DNA of 64,000 nucleotides. It comes from Ceratodon purpureus (taxonomy: Eukaryota; Streptophyta; Bryopsida; Pseudoditrichales; Ditrichaceae). The stretch covers positions 20,303,321-20,367,320 of the forward strand of contig CM026424.1 in assembly GCA_014871385.1 (NCBI GenBank), in the 5' to 3' direction. Below, in pieces: positions 25,806 to 38,793 of the stretch. The notes beneath the pieces are model-generated. The model saw only the letters and a list, made by a program, of their open reading frames with translations, ran no database searches and had not been told where the DNA came from. A program made the translations under genes and the position numbers. Numbering within the stretch: position 1 is the first letter of the stretch; each line of letters opens with the position of its first letter.

Positions 25806-26183
25806 GATGTTGGGAATGGACAGGCAGGATGTGACCCCGGCTGCTGTAAGAGCCTGCAAATACGCCATCCGCTCAAACTCTATTCCTGCGTTTCGGACTG
25901 GTACGTCCTACATATTATTTAACATTTTGGAGGATTCTGATTAGGTTCTAGCTGCAACTACCTTTTCAGCACATTATCAACAGAGACGCTTTCACGTTGA
26001 CCACTCTATCTTATAATTTACTCAATCCCACCAATTTCAAAGTGTCATAAGCCATATGTAAATCCCTGTTTCTGTGCTTTCTAGTGTGAGCAATCACCAA
26101 ATGAAATTGAGGGTGAAGTTGGGAATTCCCCACTCTGTGCAGAAGGATTTGGACATTGAAAAAGTGAAGGCCGTCTTCCCATA
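25806..26183 (+). pseudogene. Lin0512-family gene fragment
   Basis: Two exon-like blocks with GT-AG-like borders. Block 25806-25899 reads GMDRQDVTPAAVRACKYAIR then SNSIPAFRTG. Block about 26,098-26,183 reads QMKLRVKLGIPHSVQKDLDI then EKVKAVFP. Together they match the N-terminal half of the Lin0512 family (small conserved proteins of unknown function in bacteria and plants), as I recall it. The phase between the two blocks does not agree, and the second ends in TAG where VFPYG is expected. The rest of the family domain is not visible. It is a decayed host-type fragment carried in the element. Confidence 0.55.
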
Positions 26184-28088
26184 GTAAGTCATGGGTACAG
26201 CTTATTTGATAGGAAAACATGCACAAGGCGTCTTTAATAGGAAATTCGAGAGCCTTATGGAATATTAAACGAGAGAATCTGTTAAACACTTTATACGAAG
26301 CAAATTCATAGGAGTCCTTGAACATCACCACAAACTCGCAACGACATCAAACAACGTGAAAAAGGAAGTTCAGACATTTCTACAGAAGGCTTGAGTAGTC
26401 TTAGACTTCTTGACATTTGCATTTGAGGCGATGGTCCACTGTGCCCCGCTACGAAGCTCTTGCAACTGTGGCAAAAAGCTGCGGCAAATTGTAAGACTTC
26501 AGTGCTTCAGAGCTAGCAAGATATTTTGACTTACATCACCCAATTTACAAACATAACGTAACTGATGTGGATAACAACATACCTCATTAGATTTTCCATT
26601 CTGATGAGGTCTACGATTAACCACCGTACTCGTCATCCTGCTTGTAACCGACACCAGAAATTCGACACTTAGTTCAACCTCCGTCAAGAAACCGCTTCGA
26701 CCACTTGAACACAGCCGCCTTCGCTCGCAGCCTTTGACAAGAAAAAATTAAAAAAGACAACATATAACTCCACCACCGCCTTGCAGCCGGTTCTCACTGC
26801 CGCCCAAATCAAAGACTAAGGTAGAAGTACCTATAATTAATAACTTAAGCATTTGGGCATAGCTGCACTTGTGTTATGAAAGGGGAGTTATTTATGTTGA
26901 TAGAAACATAAGGTTCCGGAAGACTGAGAATTTCTCCGAATTAATTGAGTAAAATTCGAATTACTAAAAATGTTTTTGAGATAAAGTGCATCACACCCCA
27001 TAACCGATATGTAGGTTCACCCATGACGGACAACAACAAGAGTAGTGAACAAACATAAGACTATCTAATTCCAATATAGTCACAGACGCATTCTATTGGA
27101 GGATGCATTCTGAATCTACTATTCATCAATTATCAGCTACTGGTTTTCCATTGTTATGTAACAAAGAAGCCTACTTATCTGTGATGGGGGCATTATTGGT
27201 TATGGGTACTCCTACCTTAACTAACCTATCTCTGTCTAACCAGTCAGCAAGCTTCAGCTCCGTTCCTTACCTCTCATACTCATGCCTTCTAAACCTTACC
27301 TAGCACACACCTAACCCACCCAAGCAAAGATGCTCCTAACTCCACAGTCACACACACACAATTCAGAGCCATCCGGTGCTTATCCATTTTGGAACAAAAA
27401 ATTAAATTAAATAAAATAGAAAAATAAAAATAGGTAATGAAAAAATAAGAATGAGAAAATGAAGTAAAGGAAAAACAATAACACTTGTAGTATTGAAAAA
27501 TTTAGCAATAGCACTTGGAGGCACTAAGTGAGGGTTTAAAATTGAGAATAGGTGTAACGTGAACAAATCACTCAAATAAGGTCACCATCCAACTTTAGGT
27601 GCATATAACAATTCAATACCTAATATTACATAATATATGATTTAATTTTGAATGGATATTTTTAAAATTACAATATTAATTTTGTAATGGTGTCATTTGC
27701 ACTCTGAAGCATGTGATCACTGAAAAGAAGCAATCACAATGCAAATTGATTGTGAAGATGATGGCTCCTAATCTGAAAGCTTTGGGGAAAGTAATCTATT
27801 CTGTTTCTATGCATAATATGGGACATTATATCACCAACTATCTTAGAAAAACTCTGTGAATAAGGTTTAGGGTTTAACTAAATAAAGATGTAAATCCAAG
27901 TATGAAACTATCTATAATGAACTATCTAGAATGAACTATCTATAATGAACTATCAAACATCGGAACAATACATTATGCCTAATCCCTCACTAAAAGTAGT
28001 CCTAGCCACTAATGTTAACAATATGCCTTATTTTGGCTTCTTGTCTCTATTCTTTACTATGTTCTTCGGGAGCACAATGTGTGCTTCT
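26184..28088. other. Element interior, no supported gene
   Basis: AT-rich sequence with one block of short A-rich repeats (27,400-27,480) and a triple GAACTATCTATAAT-like repeat near 27,905-27,955. No gene seen. Confidence 0.4.
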
Positions 28089-28502
28089 TTAATGGTGTTG
28101 ATGATTGGAATCTGCGGTTTCACAATTACATAGCACGGAAAAGGTTTAGATCAAATCATGTTTGGGAAATAGGTAATGAAAGCAATTATAATAAGTCAAA
28201 GAAATTAGGCTTACCCGCAAATGTTGAATCAGCGTCCTCAGCAAAAGCATCGCGAGGAGAATCTGAAGAATCAGTTTGAGAAAGAAGAGGTTGATCACCC
28301 TCCGGGATTGTCAATGTAGAGGCCAGTCTTAACATCTTCAAGGAAAAAGATTCAAGAGATTATAATCTTCACAAGCGTATGAAAACATGTTGTTGTGTCA
28401 AACTTTGCCAACCATTAGGACTTCAGACATTAACAAACTCTACACCGGTTGCAATTTAGATGACTACTGAGTTTAGGGACTTACCATAAAGAGACCGGCC
28501 AT
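28089..28502 (-). CDS. Possible small three-exon protein (about 54 residues)
   Basis: Exons 28485-28502 (ATG, MAGLFM), 28215-28335 and 28089-28111 have good GTAAGT/GTAAGC donors and AG acceptors. The middle exon has clear coding character (MLRLASTLTIPEGDQPLLS, then DSSDSPRDAFAEDADSTF). A TATAAATA lies on this strand near 28,650. No known family is recognised; the product would be short, Ser/Asp-rich and probably disordered. It sits downstream of the ParB-MTase gene on the same strand and could instead be extra 3' exons of that transcript. The last exon is weak. Confidence 0.35.
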
Positions 28503-29315
28503 GGTGGATGTTGCCAACCTTTTCTTGAATCTTGATTATGTTTTCATCTAAATTATAGTCATGAAGTTCTAGGCAACGTTTAATATAGCAATTCCAAATT
28601 TTGTTACTCTTGATAGTGGACATGATTGACTAATAGACCCGCGAAAATATTTATATCTTACCTTTCTATCATCGTGTATTTGTATTGAGATAGCTGCTCT
28701 CACTACATTGGAGTCACTGAGAGATGTACGGATTACATGACTGTGATCGTCAGACCTTTTAACCTGGATAAGAGACAGACATTTTCAGATAAGAGTAGTA
28801 ATCATTTTCAAAATTGGCCAAAGATTTCATTAAGTACAAAAAAACAATTACATCAGTATGTGGAGTTTACATCCTATAAGGCACTTTTTCGTGGATTTAT
28901 GATCCTATATAAATCCAAATATACGTAAAGAAGTTCTTCAATTTCCTACATCCTTGTATATACCTCTTCGTATATACTATCCAAGACTGTAAGGATAATA
29001 TTCAGGGTTCTGTAAGAAGTTAAATACTACCGAAGGAGTATATGGTTTCTCCAAAAAAAAAGATATTCTGAAAATCAAAATTTTCGAGAACATCAACACT
29101 TTCGAGAACGTCAAAACTTTTCAGAATGTCAAAACTTTCGAGAAAGTCAAAACTTCTATCACCGTGTAATACACTTAAAGTATAGATTTCGAAAGTATGA
29201 AGATAATGTAAGAGATGGACATTATCAAGTAGAATCAACCGAGATGATAAACAACAAACTGGACTCGCCAATATCTTGCTATCTCAGGAACTACGATCTG
29301 CACTCTCCAACTAGT
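28503..29315. other. Intergenic between small gene and ParB-MTase gene
   Basis: Contains short imperfect repeats of TTTCGAGAA(CG)TCAAAACT at 29,080-29,155 (unit about 20 bp, four copies). No gene seen. Confidence 0.5.
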
Positions 29316-32300
29316 TCATATTCCAGGGGCTGTCGAGGGTTCGCCAATTGCAATATCCACCTGGTCGGATGTGTCGTTGCCATCTACTGTGACAATTACC
29401 TGTTTAGAAGAAACAGGTATCAGCAACAAGGGGGCGAAGCTACATACCGTGTGTAGCATCAAACTGACTCAGTAGCAAAGGGTCTGGGGTGCAGGGGACA
29501 AGGTCGGGATCCACTCTAGAAATGGGACTCACCAGGGTGTCGGGAACTGGGACGATGGGTGTAGCTGGTGTAGGAGTGGGCAATGGCAAGCGAAGTGGAG
29601 AACCAGCGTTCGACACTCCCGACTGGATCTCGGAGAGGTTTCCAGGCCTAGTGGATGGATCTGGAATAGGGAGTTGCACTCGGCCAGCCGCAATATCTGC
29701 ATACAACTTGGCAACCATGGCTTCGTTCTGAGCTTTCATCTCTTCCTGTACAACTTTGAGCTTCTTGTTGACACGCTCGTCTAGCTCACGATCCAGCTCT
29801 GCCTTCCTCTTCCTCATCCATTGCTCCTCAATGAGCTCAGTCTTCATGACAACCCTAGCTTCCTCTTCTAGCGGTGTGTGAAACGAGAAAGAAGCTCCAG
29901 CACTACCTGGCCCTGAAGATGTCGGAACATGTGATGAGGGCTCTGGTTCTGGCACACGCTCCGGCTTCCTCGGTTCGGGAGTTGGCATGTTCACGTGCGT
30001 ATTCCCAACCCGATCCACGGGTCTAACACCCGCTTTAGGCCAGATGCAATTGTACCTCCGTAGCAGCCTGCCACGAGTGAGGTCGTCGTCCTCGTCAGAA
30101 TCAGTGTCACTTCTTAGGAAAATCCGTGGCGGTGCAGGCCTCGAAAACTTCTGTACGAACTCCTCCTCATCCTTTGCCAAAGCCTCCTTCTCGGCCTCCT
30201 TTTGCGCTGCCTTTCTCTTCAACTCGACCTCCCTCGCGGTTTTCCATGCCCTTTCTGCCCTGCGTGCATCATCGCGGTCGGACACATGCGTAGTGTCCAA
30301 GCACTCCGGGGTTGAACTCACCGCGCAGTCGGTAGCAACGAGCGTCTCCACCTGAAGCGCTGGTGCGTTCTTGTCTGCGGCTTTCCTATTGTTCCCCACC
30401 TCAGCCTGCAACTGCGCATCCTTCTTCCCCACGCTCCCGATCTCCCCTAAGTCCATAGATTCCTCCTCACGGCCGTGGTGGTAAACATCCTGAGCTGCGC
30501 GTGCTTCTCCACCCTCCGTCGGTGCCGTTACCTGGGCACGTCCCGAAAGGAACAAATTGTCATGCTCGGGTGGTTCGCGGACGCCAGGAGCGGTCTGAGT
30601 CCCTGCGCCAACGTCCGCGACACGATGTTGAACTTTAGCAGATGCAGCGTGGCTCGTGAGTGGTGGCTCGCCACGTGATCCACTTCCCGATTGCGCAGGT
30701 GCCATCTTACGCGCCACAACAACGATGTCGGGCTCATCCTCCTCCCAAGGTTTCTCGGAACTCTCTCCTTCAACAAAGTGCACCTGAGAAGGCCCAGCTT
30801 GAGTTTGCGTTCCGTCCACTAAGTCTCCGTGGTCGACGTCAAGCTCCACCTGCGATTGCATCTCGTTGTGGAAGTCCTCGCGACCACAGCTTCGAGCGCG
30901 TTGTTGCTCCTTTCGTTGTATCTCCGCGCACAGAGAGCGCAACGCCGAATCCTGTCGAGCCGCGGCATTGGCAATGGCCGCAGCTGCCTTCTTCGACAGT
31001 GGAGTACAAACATAGGAGTCCACAGTCGGGTACTTATCCACTTCCACCCTCTCTATTTGACTTAACGTATCGTTGACGTCCATGTGCTTCGACGTCGCTC
31101 CACCGAAGCGGTCTTCGCTCACCGTCGTGTCTGAGTCGTGCGAGTCGCAGATGTCATTGTCTGCGGATTCTGACGGAAGAGAGACGATGTCGTCGTCGTC
31201 ACTCTCTTCCGGCGGAGAAGGTCTTCCGCCTCTGTTCAACGCAGCTTCGACTCCACGGGATGTTTGGACGTCTACGATCGGAGGTTGAGGACCTTGGGAT
31301 TCGTGGTTTGATGCACCGCCGCCAACACTGCTCTGCGAGAGGCGTACGTCCCGCCGGTCTTCTTCTAAGTAAAATCCTCCGATGACGACATCTGGGTGAA
31401 TAAGGAAATTCACATCCCGTTGCACTAGTTCTGGGTCGTACAAGTTAGCTCCGTCTCCGCTCACGTTTTTGGGGACTGGAAGGTAGTATCGACGCCACAT
31501 GGAAGGTGCCTCGACGACGGCTTTGCTTAGAAGTTTTTCGCTGCGCTTCCGAATTACCTCAAAGGAAATTGAGTTCCGTTTCAACATCTACAGAGACATG
31601 TCCGTCGTTAGTTCATCTTAAAGGAGAAGCCTACAATACTATGTACTTTACGAACTGAAGTTCGTAAACCGCCAATGAATCAGACTGATTCGTACAACTG
31701 GAATGTACTTGAATGAGGACCAGAGAAACAAGGAATGCAACATGAGAGAAGTTTTAGATTAAATTTATTTTTTTAATTTGAATGAATATTCAAACAGTCT
31801 TTGATAAAAAAACTCCTAGAATTGAAATCTGACTGAGCGTCGTGATACTATTGTTACATATGTTAGTGATTAAATTACTAAGTGCCATTTAAATTCAAAA
31901 CACACTTGTGGAAAGCCAGATAATCTTGCTATAAAAAATTTATATCATTAAATTATCTAAAATTCATTACAAAAAAAGAATGGCGAAAGACTAGAGTGAA
32001 AAGAGTGATGAAATCGACAATGCAAATTGGATACGAGTAGTTTACGAACTTAAGTTCGTAAACTGAAGTTCGTAATATTGCATTGCTCAGGACTTAGTAA
32101 AATTTCATAACGCCATTCTACAACTCATCCAGAGTCAATCAATGGTAGCACTAAGTTTCCGTTTGTAGAAATTCCTACTTTAAATCAAAAAACATTAGTG
32201 CAGAACATGTTCTAAAACACAACAAACAAACAATACCATATATATAACTTACCCGACATGCTCTGAGTGCCTTCGATCCTGCAAAGCCGAGAATGACATT

Positions 32301-35300
32301 GTCATTGACGTGAGTGTGAGTGGCGATGAAGCGGATGTAAACCTCCATACGGAGCTCGTCGAGGCTTAAGGTATCCTTGTGCTCCGCACGGTAATACTCT
32401 TGCTTATCGAATTGTGCTCCTTTTACTTTCTCCTCTCCGTAAAGATCCGAGCGGTACTTAATCGTTCCGTTGCTTGCTACATAAGCCACCTCCAGGTAGG
32501 ATATTTCCACTTCGGGAGATTTATGTTTGTATCCAGGCTCACCGAGAGAGAAAGTATATGCCAGTCGTTTACATCGATGGCCGGGAAAGAAGTGGCTCCG
32601 GATGATGTCGACAACGTTCCGTCTATCTTTCTGCGTGATTATCATCCAAGCATCGTTGGTCTTGAACCCCATTTTGAGCCCTCTAATCTCCATCATTTGA
32701 AGAATCTTGTTCCAACTAACAGTCATCTCCATCTCTGCCGACACCAACGGAAAATTCCGTAGATCAAGTATCCCCGCGCCCAACTTTCTGGGGTTCACTC
32801 TCCACTCCAACTCCGTCACGAGATTTCCACTGACTCCGAAAGACACGGTAGAAAGCGAAAACCTACCATCCTCTTTCCACGGGACGAAGACACTCCAATT
32901 TCCTTCTGCAACCGCTTCGCTCCGTGTCTGATTGACAAGGGCCATGTCGATTTTGACGAGAACTTCTTTCGGGGGAAAGTCTGGACTCTTGCGGTTTGCG
33001 GCAATTGTTTCGCTGATGAATGAGTCCGCGCCATCCGTAAAGAAAATGGCCTGCATGATAGTGGACGAGAAACACTTTTCTTGTTTCCACTTCCTCCACT
33101 TAGTCTGATCAATATGCTGGTTCTCGTCGAGGAACATGTTGGACGTCTTCCGCTCGAAATACATGATCCGATCTCCGATGGCCTTTACGATAACGTCCTT
33201 CCACTTTCGTCGCTCGCACCATTTGTCGAGTGGAAGAGCCCGCGTCCATTTTTTTGGCGCTTTTCCGAGATATATCCGCGGTGGATTGCTCATGATATGG
33301 TCTGCAGCCTCACCGAGATTCTCCATGCTAGCACTTGCCAATCCCCGGAGCAACGTTCCGGTGACATGGCACAACGACATCAGATCGGCGGCGTTTGGCG
33401 ACTTCTTTATCTCCTCCTTTGTGTCAAGATCTATCAACTCTCCCGCTTCATATTTCTGAAACACATCCTCCCATTTCTTCCAGATATGATCTGGCGACAT
33501 GATAATCTGGCGCTCTCCGCGTTTCTCCCACTCGACTCGGATTGGTTTGTCCGGGTTATCTTGCTTTATGGTGTGGCTCAGCGACTGGCATGCGCGTGTT
33601 CGAAAAGTCTGTATAAAAAAGTAGAATGAGAACTCCAGACTAATATATATATTGACAGTATGAATAGAACAACACTTTACTATAACGATACTCTGATTGG
33701 CCTATACGGTTACGAACTTGAGTTCGAAACTTGGGAGTCGTGGCGACTGGGACAAGGAGATCACCGCGCGCCATGGACTCGCGACGTGACAAGAATGTCG
33801 CGACGCGAGAAGGTTCCAAACTTCAGCTCCTAACCTTTGAGTCACGGCGCTAGGGACAATAAAATCCCTTCGCTCCAAGGACTCGTGACGCTAGACGGAA
33901 ATCGTAGCGCGACAAGGTTACGAACTGGCGTTCGTAACGTGGGAATCGCGGCGCGCGAAATCAAAGATCAATGTGCTGGAGCCGCGAGCGCGCAAGGGAG
34001 TTCCAGCGAAAACGGGCTTCCTTACAGTTACGAACTGCCTAGTGCACTGCCCGGTTACGAACTTGAGTTCGTAACCTAATCGCGCTAGAACCCCGGGGTC
34101 GCTAAGAACTTTTTGTCCCCGCGCGCGACGCATACTCCAGGTCATGAACTCAAGTTCGTAACCTTCTTGCGACGGGACAAATTTGTAACAAGTGATAAAG
34201 TGTTAAAAAGAAAATATCTTTCCTACTGAAAAGAAAATATCTAATCTAGAGGGAAAGGATAGATTATAATGCTTGAAAATAATGGCCCCAAATTGAAAAG
34301 TTTTCGATTCTATTGAAGACTTGTTTACCTCGTACTTAGACTTTGCATTGGAGTCGGATATAGTATCATCGGTTTGTGAAGCCTTTTTTTTTTTTGGTGC
34401 AGCGTTTTTACGCACCATTGGAGGTCTTCCTTCCTGCTCCCATAGGACGCGACAATGCAAGATAGCGCGAACAAGAGACGTGAGGTGCCGCGACTCGTTC
34501 TGTCCCTCATTGCACTTAAATGAAAGTGCGTGCAAATGAGATACCTTTTCTGTCCACACTACTTGCACATCCCAGATCTTCATCTCCATAATACGTGGGT
34601 TAGTTTGACGTAGAAGAGGATCGTTAAGGCACGATAACGCGGCGTGCCAGGTGTGTTGGCCGTTTATAATCTTGAATTTCCCTGCGTTCACACACTCGTT
34701 CCAATCCCTAGGTCGTTTCTCAAGATTAGGCATCACGGTTAGTACCGGTTTTGTGTAGTTCGCAAGTATCAAGTTTCGCTTGATATCATCTGCTCCGGCC
34801 TTTTCGTAATCCCGATAGATTCTTCCTGACCGATGATCGCTTGGTTCCATGTGGGTGAGAGCAAGCTCGAATAGTTGGTCCCTTCCAAAAATGTACATAT
34901 ACTCCGACTCGCGGGCAAACTTCTCGTTCAGAAGAGATCGTTTCCTAAGTACAGCATTCTTATCTTCCCCCTGTTTAGTTTTTTCGACGCTTGAAATCTC
35001 CGTCTCTAACTCGTCAGGTATTTTGAAGCTAGGATCGAGGTCGATGACTACTGGATTTGCAGACCACGTCATCTCTGACTCCAGACGAACTTTGGGCGGC
35101 GCCGGAGCGCTAGGACGCGGTAAGATGTTTAGGATATCATCCACGCGCCCAGATGGAGTGTCCAATGTTGCGACCGATACTCCAGCTCCTGAACTTTCTC
35201 CAAGGTTGGCGACCCCCTTCGAAATATCTGGATTACGTGAATGGATGTCAGATGTACATTCCATTCTCTCCTCCTCAACTTCGTCGTGATCTTCTAATCC

Positions 35301-36206
35301 AGGATGCACGTAGAGGGGCTTAGTTGCGGGAATTGGCGTCGGCACCGTCGGTTTCGCACGACTCTTTTTTGATGCCATTTGCTTTGGTCGCGGCACTTTT
35401 CCGGGTAGGGAAGGTCCAGGTGCGGGGATAGTGGCGGCTGGCGTTGCTGGCAGGACCTGTTCGCCGACGTCTCCACTCCCGACGTCAAGACTTTGACTGT
35501 TGCGAAGAGGAAATGCAGACCTTCCTGGGAGAACACTCTGCGGGGCAGCTCTAGCTCGTTTGTCAGGTACATTTTTGCCTTTTTTAAACTCCTTGAGGTC
35601 TATTTTTCCTCTTTGTTTACTTGGTGTGACTTCTTCAGAGTTTTCCATTTCCTGATTCCTGTTCGCACTCTTGCTAGTGAACCCCGCGGCGTGACGATCG
35701 ATCAACTTCGATAGTTGACCCCAACTCGCTCCGACGTCAATGTTCTCCGGATCCAACCCTTCAAGCTCCCCAAATATCTGGAGAATGTATGTTCGCCACG
35801 GCTCCAAAAGCCCGACAGAGATTTCGAGAAAATACTCAACATTGAATGGGTGACTCTCCTCAGCTTTGATAAACAACTTCGCGATAGAATCGTTTCCAGC
35901 CAAAGTGACGATGATGAAACCTGGCATCGTGATCACTCCGAGAACAGTGGTCGAACGTAGCGATTTCCAGTGGTAATTTTTCTCCGACTTCAACTTCCCA
36001 ATTGCAAGTGTAAAATTACAACTGTTCCTGTCAGCGCTTGATTCTGGAGTGACAGACCACGCAGAGCGAGTAAGACCATTCATCGTCACCGCTATTTCTC
36101 CGATGAAGACCTCTCTTTTTAAGGCCTCGTCGAGATCCGTAAGTGGAACCTCCGTTAAGTACGGTGACAGACGTGGTGACTGTTGCATGAACCTGTTCTC
36201 CTCCAT
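29316..36206 (-). CDS. Predicted ParB/Srx-like plus DNA-methyltransferase-like fusion protein
   Basis: Proposed exons are 34329-36206, 32253-33608, 29448-31587 and 29316-29386, with GTAAAC, GTAAGT and GTATGT donors and matching phases (0, 0, 1); about 1,814 residues. Residues 1-180 are an unassigned globular region. Residues 180-400 are Pro/Lys-rich and disordered. Residues 400-600 are ParB/sulfiredoxin-like: KPVLTVMP, FKIINGQHTWHAAL (about 512-525; GQHR in relatives) and ALSFKCNEGQNESR. The second exon is like a permuted beta-class DNA methyltransferase: WNKILQMMEIRGLKMGF, a SAM-type motif NVILGFAGSKALRAC (about 1064-1078), then across the intron NSISFEV. The expected DPPY site reads DLRNF, so catalysis is doubtful. 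The C-terminal 700 residues are acidic, charged and coiled-coil-prone, likely nuclear. ATG at 36,206 is the first in-frame one after an upstream stop. Fold calls are by eye. Confidence 0.6.
31648..32075. promoter_or_regulatory. Inverted sites in intron 2 of the ParB-MTase gene
   Basis: Full sites TTACGAAC-N4-GTTCGTAA at 31,648-31,667 (spacer TGAA) and 32,042-32,061 (spacer TTAA, a perfect 20-bp palindrome), the second followed by an extra half-site (GAAGTTCGTAA). Confidence 0.8.
33710..34161. promoter_or_regulatory. Inverted sites in intron 1 of the ParB-MTase gene
   Basis: Sites at 33,710-33,729 (one arm changed), 33,918-33,937 (spacer TGGC), 34,055-34,074 (TTGA) and 34,142-34,161 (TCAA; left arm TCATGAAC), plus a half-site at 34,027. 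The intron is unusually GC-rich for the element and contains repeated CGCGACG-like words. Confidence 0.8.
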
Positions 36207-36290
36207 TTCTGCGAGTTCAATGGCGTTGAGAAGGTAAGTACTACTTTCACTTAGTTTTTCATGTTTGTTTGTTTTAAAAAAAATACAGAT

Positions 36291-38555
36291 TTGAAGGAGT
36301 GGTGTTGGATGTTACGAACTTCAGTTCGTAACTTAGGAGCAAGCATAACCAGGTTTTAGGTCCTCTATCAAGGACCTGGCGCTATTATCTGGACACCCTC
36401 ACATCCAGGTTACAAACTTAAGTTTGTAACCGACGTGCTGAAATCTGTACACCTTCACACCTTGTGTTACGAACTTAAGTCTGAAACCTCATAGTAAGGT
36501 CTGGATACCTGTAGATCTAGGTTACGAACTTCAGTTCGTAACCTCATCCAAACATGTACACTTTTACCCCTCGATTACGAACTCAAGTTCGTAATCTCAT
36601 GCTAAGGTCTGGATATATTTTTAGAATGAAGACAGAGTTCCTTGTTACAAACTTAAGTTCGTAACGCTTGCGTTACGAGACGTTATTCTCACAAACATCA
36701 CGGCATGATAGAAACAAAATGGTTATGAGCTTTTGTAGCCGCTCAATCTTTGTTTTGGAAAATGAGGTTGTATGTTACGAACTTAAGTTTGTAACCTGAT
36801 AGCGCACATGCGGCTGTCGCACACCCAGGTTACGAACTTAAGTTCGTAACTTCAGGGTAAAGTGCTGACATTTGCAATTCCGGGTTTCGAACTTTAGAAG
36901 GGACCCACTGCTAGAAAATGACGAGGTTTTCATTTTTCAGCATGTTCTTCGTTAGTCATTGCCCTTGTTTAGGATAAGGAGGCTGCAGTTTACGAACTTA
37001 AGTTCGTAACCCAATGCTAAATAATGAAAATAATTTCAAAAAAATTTGAAGGAGTGGTATTGGATGTTACGAACTTCAGTTCGTAACCCAAGAGCAAGAA
37101 TAACCAAGTTGTAGGTCCTCTATCAAGGACCTGGCGCTATTATCTGGACACCCTCACATCCAGGTTACAAACTTAAGTTTGTAACCGACGTGCTGAAATC
37201 TGTACACCTTCACACCTTGTGTTACGAACTTAAGTCTGAAACCTCATAGTAAGGTCTGGATACCTGTAGATCTAGGTTACGAACTTCAGTTCGTAACCTC
37301 ATCCAAACATGTACACTTTTACCCCTCGATTACGAACTCAAGTTCGTAATCTCATGCTAAGGTCTGGATATATTTTTAGAATGAAGACAGAGTTCCTTGT
37401 TACAAACTTAAGTTCGTAACGCTTGCATTACGAGACGTTATTCTCACAAACATCACGGCATGATAGAAACAAAATGGTTATGAGCTTTGGTAGCCGCTCA
37501 ATCTTTGTTTTGGAAAATGAGGTTGTATGTTACGAACTTAAGTTTGTAACCTGATAGCGCACATGCGGCTGTCGCACACCCAGGTTACGAACTTAAGTTC
37601 GTAACTTCAGGGTAAAGTGCTGACATTTGCAATTCCGGGTTTCGAACTTTAGAAGGGACCCACTGCTAGAAAATGACGAGGTTTTCATTTTTCAGCATGT
37701 TCTTCGTTAGTCATTGCCCTTGTTTAGGATAAGGAGGCTGCAGTTTACGAACTTAAGTTCGTAACCCAATGCTAAATAATGAAAATAATTTCAAAAAAAT
37801 TTGAAGGAGTGGTATTGGATGTTACGAACTTCAGTTCGTAACCCAAGAGCAAGAATAACCAAGTTGTAGGTCCTCTATCAAGGACCTGGCGCTATTATCT
37901 GGACACCCTCACATCCAGGTTACAAACTTAAGTTTGTAACCGACGTGCTGAAATCTATACACCTTCACACCTTGTGTTACGAACTTAAGTCTGAAACCTC
38001 ATAGTAAGGTCTGGATACCTGTAGATCTAGGTTACGAACTTCAGTTCGTAACCTCATCCAAACATGTACACTTTTACCCCTCGATTACGAACTCAAGTTC
38101 GTAATCTCATGCTAAGGTCTGGATATATTTTTAGAATGAAGACAGAGTTCCTTGTTACAAACTTAAGTTCGTAACGCTTGCATTACGAGACGTTATTCTC
38201 ACAAACATCACGGCATGATAGAAACAAAATGGTTATGAGCTTTGGTAGCCGCTCAATCTTTGTTTTGGAAAATGAGGTTGTATGTTACGAACTTAAGTTT
38301 GTAACCTGATAGCGCACATGCGGCTGTCGCACACCCAGGTTACGAACTTAAGTTCGTAACTTCAGGGTAAAGTGCTGACATTTGCAATTCCGGGTTTCGA
38401 ACTTTAGAAGGGACCCACTGCTAGAAAATGACGAGGTTTTCATTTTTCGGCATGTTCTTCGTTAGTCGTTGCCCTTGTTTAGGATAAGGAGGCTGCAGTT
38501 TACGAACTTAAGTTCGTAACCCAATGCTAAGTAATGAAAATAATTTTCAAAAATT
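36291..38555. repeat. 755-bp tandem array (3 copies) packed with inverted sites
   Basis: Units start at 36,291, 37,046 and 37,801 and are nearly identical; units 2 and 3 are the closest pair. Each unit holds about ten TTACGAAC-N4-GTTCGTAA-type sites at 50-130 bp spacing, of which about eight are well conserved (spacers TTCA, TTAA, TCAA). Some carry matched changes in both arms (TTACAAAC with GTTTGTAA). The array lies directly upstream of the ParB-MTase start codon, in the place of a promoter or 5' intron. A possible acceptor (CTCGCAG) sits just before the ATG. Confidence 0.9.
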
Positions 38556-38785
38556 GAGAGAAAGGAATCCAATTGAGATTGAAACAGACTAGAGGAAGCG
38601 CTTAGAATCCGTAAGCACAGACTACCATACACTCACAAAAACAACACTCACAAAAACAAGCGGAATACCTGCTTGTAACTTAAAAGCTTTTCACAATCTG
38701 ATCTTCACTTGGGCACTTATCTTCAACAACAATCTGAACCATAACATACTCCAAACATCAATACCAGCTGAAGAAAGGTGGAACT

Positions 38786-38793
38786 TTATACAA
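38786..38793 (-). promoter_or_regulatory. Candidate TATA box upstream of the 755-bp array
   Basis: Minus-strand TATAAAG (GATTGTATAAAGTTCC). If the array is within a 5' leader or intron of the ParB-MTase gene, this could be its core promoter. Position only; weak. Confidence 0.2.

Noticed and set aside
33918..34145. Small ORFs in the GC-rich intron 1 of the ParB-MTase gene
   Set aside because: Bounded by good splice sites of the larger gene; the reading frames are created by the palindromic repeats.
36291..38555. CRISPR-like array of regularly spaced palindromes
   Set aside because: Spacing is irregular (50-130 bp), the same spacers recur in each 755-bp unit, and the genome is a plant; it is a tandem repeat with embedded sites.
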